Shown one piece after another: positions 63,915 through 64,000 of a DNA stretch of 64,000 nt. Each line of letters starts with the position of its first letter. The stretch's first letter is position 1. The position numbers and the translations under genes are program-made. The notes below the pieces were generated by a model, which was not told the DNA's origin, made no database searches, and worked only from the letters and a program-made list of their open reading frames with translations. The stretch comes from Polaribacter sp. SA4-10 (GTDB taxonomy: Bacteria > Bacteroidota > Bacteroidia > Flavobacteriales > Flavobacteriaceae). The stretch is from NCBI RefSeq assembly GCF_002163835.1, contig NZ_CP019331.1, positions 2,579,001-2,643,000 on the forward strand, written 5' to 3'.

Positions 63915-64000
63915 ATGAATATTCTAATTTTAGGTTCTGGTGGAAGAGAACATGCTTTTGCTTTAAAATTATCTCAAAGTAATAAAATAAATCAACTTTT
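63915..64000 (+). CDS. purD: Phosphoribosylamine-glycine ligase, N-terminal fragment
   Basis: The first 28 codons of a gene cut by the window end. MNILILGSGGREHAFALKLS is the standard PurD start, with the GSGGREHA nucleotide-fold motif at residues 7-14. It makes glycinamide ribonucleotide in purine synthesis. The gene is outside the polysaccharide operon and has its own promoter. Confidence 0.9.
   Translation, partial: MNILILGSGGREHAFALKLSQSNKINQL

Overview
The window is a very AT-rich stretch of a Bacteroidota chromosome, most likely a marine member of the Flavobacteriaceae (Polaribacter/Tenacibaculum-like). The reasons are the type IX secretion (T9SS) sorting domains, the porZ-recO pair, SusC/TonB-type receptors with carboxypeptidase-like N-termini, several Bacteroidota-restricted DUF families, and promoters of the TAnnTTTG (-7) type. 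I saw no rRNA, tRNA, CRISPR array, prophage or transposase. Two minus-strand stretches (8190-8673 and 44657-44915) are decayed genes.

Layout. 0.2-5.8 kb: porZ, recO and a TonB-dependent receptor in an overlapping operon. 5.8-8.7 kb (minus): SdpI-like membrane protein, TesB thioesterase, a GNAT-type acyltransferase and a wrecked metallophosphoesterase gene. 9.0-18.2 kb: an iron/siderophore-type locus with an AraC regulator divergent from a TonB receptor, a DUF4374 lipoprotein, an ankyrin protein, a DUF2271 protein and a PepSY-flavodoxin-reductase fusion. 18.2-24.3 kb: a MarR-controlled RND efflux operon preceded by a perfect 40-bp palindrome.

24.3-44.6 kb: a redox/low-oxygen/stress-like block. 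It holds a Crp/Fnr regulator, a tiny membrane protein, a dihaem DUF3365 lipoprotein with thioredoxin, a T9SS cargo protein, DUF6799 and outer-membrane proteins, a DUF4405 membrane protein, a second RND efflux operon with a PII-like partner, a tandem universal stress protein, an alpha/beta hydrolase with a phosphoribosyltransferase, and a 1148-residue protein that I think is a pyrophosphate-type PEP carboxykinase. The block is tied together by eight Crp/Fnr-type palindromes (TGAY-N4-RTCA or TAAC-N4-GTTA). Each is centred exactly 29.5 bp upstream of the first T of a -7 box, which is the geometry of one activated regulon. This is the most interesting observation in the window.

44.6-50.2 kb: an SGNH-hydrolase remnant, glutaryl-CoA dehydrogenase, rnpA, an S41 protease and a DUF6909-like protein with a nucleoside-phosphorylase-like C-terminus. 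50.2-63.8 kb: one long surface-polysaccharide operon with a chain-length protein, rmlB/A/C, a nonulosonic (sialic-type) acid module, flippase, a putative sialyltransferase, polymerase, ligase, glycosyltransferases and the initiating sugar-phosphate transferase. The window ends inside purD.

Gene names and functions come from reading the translated sequences. No database search was possible, so family calls rest on recognised motifs, length and context.
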